NCBI GenBank assembly: GCA_903909415.1
Contig: CAIVVS010000285.1
Span: 1 to 7,583 of the forward strand
DNA length: 7,583 bases
Reading direction: 5' to 3'
Source: an uncultured Pseudomonadota bacterium
GTDB taxonomy: Bacteria > Pseudomonadota > Gammaproteobacteria > Burkholderiales > SG8-39
Shown here: piece after piece, positions 6,346 to 7,583 of the stretch
How positions within the stretch are numbered: position 1 is the stretch's first letter
Layout of the letters: every line of letters begins with the position of its first letter
Position numbers and translations under genes: made by a program
Notes under the pieces: generated by a model
What the model saw: only the letters and a program-made list of their open reading frames with translations
Database searches by the model: none
What the model was told of the DNA's origin: nothing

Positions 6346-6657
6346 TCATTGGACGAGGAAGGGCTCGAGTTGCAGCCCCTCGACGCTGGCGCCGAGCACG
6401 ATCACCGATCCGGCGCGCCGGTTGTCGCCGGTGTCCGAGAACTCGAAGCGGAAATCGCGCTGGAAGGCGAAATGCCCCTCATCGTCGCGCCCGGGCCGAA
6501 GCCGCGTGCAGGACACGGTGTCATCCAGCAACAGCAGGCCGTCCCGCTCGCAGGCGCGGCGCGCCGCTGCCACGGCGCGCTCGCGCGCGCGCAGCGAGTC
6601 CAGCCAGAACCAGCCGGTTGCGCCGATCACCGCAAGCAGGAGGAATTCAAACCACAT
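6346..6657 (-). CDS. DUF3301-family membrane-anchored protein
   Basis: A 103-residue protein with one N-terminal membrane helix (FEFLLLAVIGATGWFWLDSL, residues 3-22). The conserved family block follows: LRARERAVAAARRACERDG (22-40) and LLLLDDTVSCTRLR (41-54). The C-terminal part (FAFQRDFRFEFSDTGDNRR, 63-81; SVIVLGASVEGL, 84-95) looks like beta strands. The function of DUF3301 is unknown; the layout suggests a small inner-membrane protein with a cytoplasmic or periplasmic soluble part. The ATG at 6657 has no clear ribosome site, but the protein begins at the normal place for the family. It lies 48 nt after the hydratase stop and 10 nt before fpr. Confidence 0.85.
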   Translation of the reverse strand: MWFEFLLLAVIGATGWFWLDSLRARERAVAAARRACERDGLLLLDDTVSCTRLRPGRDDEGHFAFQRDFRFEFSDTGDNRRAGSVIVLGASVEGLQLEPFLVQ

Positions 6658-6705
6658 CGACGGTAGATCGGGACGTAGGCGGCGGGAAACAAGGGGCGGA
6701 CATGG

Positions 6706-7176
6706 TCAGTCGTGGCGCCGGGTCAGCCATTGCGCCACCAGCGCGGGCTTGCCCGCCCCTTCGCGCTCCAGGGTCGCGTCCCAGGTCAGCTGCACGCCGC
6801 CCTGGACGCCCTCCAGCGCGGCGAGGCGGAAATGCGCCCGCACCCTGCTCCCGGCGGGCACGGGGTCGGTGAAGCGCACGCGGTTGACGCCGTAGTTGAC
6901 GCCCATGCGACCGCCCGCGAGCTGCACGGTCTGCTCGAGCAAGGCCGACAGGAGCGAGAGCGTGAGGAAGCCGTGGGCGATCGGGCCCCCGAACGGTCCC
7001 TGGCCGGCGCGCTCGCGATCGACATGTATCCACTGGTGGTCGCCGGACGCATGCGCGAAGCTGTCGATGCGCTCCTGGGTCACCTCGACCCAGGGCGAGA
7101 CCAGCGCCTCGCCGCCGACCAGGTCGGCCAGTTCCGCCCGGCCGAGCACGCGCGGGGCATCCCGCATAGCATTCAT
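6706..7176 (-). CDS. MaoC-like (R)-specific enoyl-CoA hydratase family protein
   Basis: A 156-residue single hot-dog-domain protein, the normal size for stand-alone MaoC/NodN-type hydratases. The hydratase-2 motif is clear: FAHASGDHQWIHVDRERA (40-57) supplies catalytic Asp46 and His51, and GPFGGPIAHGFLTLSLL (60-76) is the usual second block. GVNYGVNRVRFTDPVPAGS (92-110) forms the conserved central strand region. The family adds water to trans-2-enoyl-CoA to give (R)-3-hydroxyacyl-CoA, linking beta-oxidation to polyhydroxyalkanoate or other acyl pathways; the exact acyl chain is unknown. GAGGAAG lies 5 nt before the ATG at 7176, a strong start. It is the first gene of the right operon and is divergent from the DUF423 gene. 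Confidence 0.9.
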   Translation of the reverse strand: MNAMRDAPRVLGRAELADLVGGEALVSPWVEVTQERIDSFAHASGDHQWIHVDRERAGQGPFGGPIAHGFLTLSLLSALLEQTVQLAGGRMGVNYGVNRVRFTDPVPAGSRVRAHFRLAALEGVQGGVQLTWDATLEREGAGKPALVAQWLTRRHD

Positions 7177-7181
7177 TGGGG

Positions 7182-7188
7182 CTTCCTC
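7182..7188 (-). promoter_or_regulatory. Ribosome binding site of the MaoC-like gene (GAGGAAG)
   Basis: Strong site with 5-nt spacing to the ATG at 7176; it fixes the start, ahead of a second in-frame ATG three codons later. Confidence 0.7.
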
Positions 7189-7197
7189 ATGGATGCG

Positions 7198-7203
7198 ATT
7201 CTA
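7198..7203 (-). promoter_or_regulatory. -10 box (TAGAAT) of the MaoC-DUF3301-fpr-DUF6279 operon
   Basis: Read on the minus strand, TAGAAT has one mismatch to TATAAT and sits 21 nt upstream of the MaoC-like ATG. Transcription would start near 7190 and give a leader of about 14 nt holding little beyond the ribosome site. No recognisable -35 lies at 16-18 nt spacing (GCAGCG). Confidence 0.45.
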
Positions 7204-7233
7204 GCCCCGGGAAGAGGGGACGCTGCGGCGGGC

Positions 7234-7239
7234 TAAACT
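7234..7239 (+). promoter_or_regulatory. -10 box (TAAACT) placing the DUF423 transcript start at its ATG
   Basis: TAAACT ends 6 nt before the ATG at 7246, the distance expected between a -10 box and the first transcribed base. With no Shine-Dalgarno in the gap, this points to a leaderless message. The hexamer 17 nt upstream (GAAGAG) is not a good -35. Confidence 0.4.
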
Positions 7240-7245
7240 GGCGGC

Positions 7246-7583
7246 ATGAACGGACACGCCAGGTTGTTCCTTGCCGCAGGCGCCATCGCCGCGCTGCTGG
7301 CCGTGCTGATGGGTGCCTTCGGTGCGCACGCGCTCAAGGAGCGCGTCGCCGCCGAACTCATGCCGGTGTGGCGGACCGGCGTCGAGTACCATTTCTACCA
7401 TGCGCTCGGCCTGCTGGCGGTCGGCCTGCTGTTGCTCCGGCTGCCGGGCAACGCGCTGCTGAAGTGGGCCGGCTGGGCCATGCTTGCCGGCATGCTCCTG
7501 TTCTCGGGCAGCCTCTACCTGCTGGCGCTTTCCGGCGCGCGCTGGCTGGGTGCCGTCACGCCGGTGGGCGGAACCGCGTTCAT
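7246..7583 (+). CDS. DUF423 (YgdD-type) small membrane protein, 3' end beyond window
   Basis: The first 112 residues of a protein that is usually about 120-130 long, so only a short tail is missing. The DUF423 signature MGAFGAHALK (residues 22-31) follows the first membrane helix. Then come the conserved TGVEYHFYHALGLLAVG (44-60), a second and third helix, and SGSLYLLALSG (87-97) leading to LGAVTPVGGTAF (101-112). Four membrane helices are expected in the inner membrane. The family function is unknown. The ATG at 7246 gives exactly the usual beginning. There is no ribosome site, and a -10-like box lies directly upstream, suggesting leaderless translation. It is divergent from the MaoC-like operon across 69 nt. 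Confidence 0.9.
   Translation, partial: MNGHARLFLAAGAIAALLAVLMGAFGAHALKERVAAELMPVWRTGVEYHFYHALGLLAVGLLLLRLPGNALLKWAGWAMLAGMLLFSGSLYLLALSGARWLGAVTPVGGTAF

Noticed and set aside
5529..6872. 447-codon plus-strand open frame opposite fpr, DUF3301 and part of the MaoC-like gene
   Set aside because: It spans three well-supported genes in antisense and has Arg/Ala-rich, repetitive composition.

Overview
The window is high-GC bacterial DNA with compact, mostly minus-strand genes. It fits a betaproteobacterium of the order Burkholderiales: it has a standalone SWIB protein with a lysine/alanine-rich tail, an E. coli-type ferredoxin-NADP+ reductase ending in Tyr-Trp, and DUF6279, DUF3301 and DUF423 genes, all in G/C-ending codons. 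The family or genus cannot be fixed from the sequence alone. No RNA gene, CRISPR array, insertion sequence or integrase was seen, and composition looks even throughout.

Left block (1-3919, minus strand): an MFS permease (2738-3919), an HSL-type alpha/beta hydrolase (1737-2741), a BASS/SBF-fold transporter (781-1719) and the N-terminal half of a metal-dependent amidohydrolase that runs off the window (1-650). The first three are tightly packed (4-nt overlap, then a 17-nt gap). The amidohydrolase follows after 130 nt and has its own Shine-Dalgarno. Two transporters plus an ester hydrolase and an amide/ester amidohydrolase suggest uptake and hydrolysis of an acylated organic acid or amide; the substrate is unknown.

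Centre (3920-4245): a 326-nt divergent control region. It holds a TATAAT -10 facing the permease operon, a TTGACA box facing the SWIB gene and a 17-nt near-perfect inverted repeat between them. The plus-strand SWIB gene (4246-4554) ends at a bidirectional terminator shared with the convergent operon to its right.

Right block (4624-7176, minus strand): a likely operon reading MaoC-like hydratase, DUF3301 membrane-anchored protein, ferredoxin-NADP+ reductase (fpr), DUF6279 lipoprotein. A short divergent region (7177-7245) separates it from a plus-strand DUF423 membrane protein, apparently made from a leaderless message, that leaves the window at 7583.

Most genes are ordinary members of known families. 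The points most worth a second look are the altered sodium-site motif in the BASS transporter, the four-gene uptake/hydrolysis cluster with its inverted repeat, and the SWIB protein.
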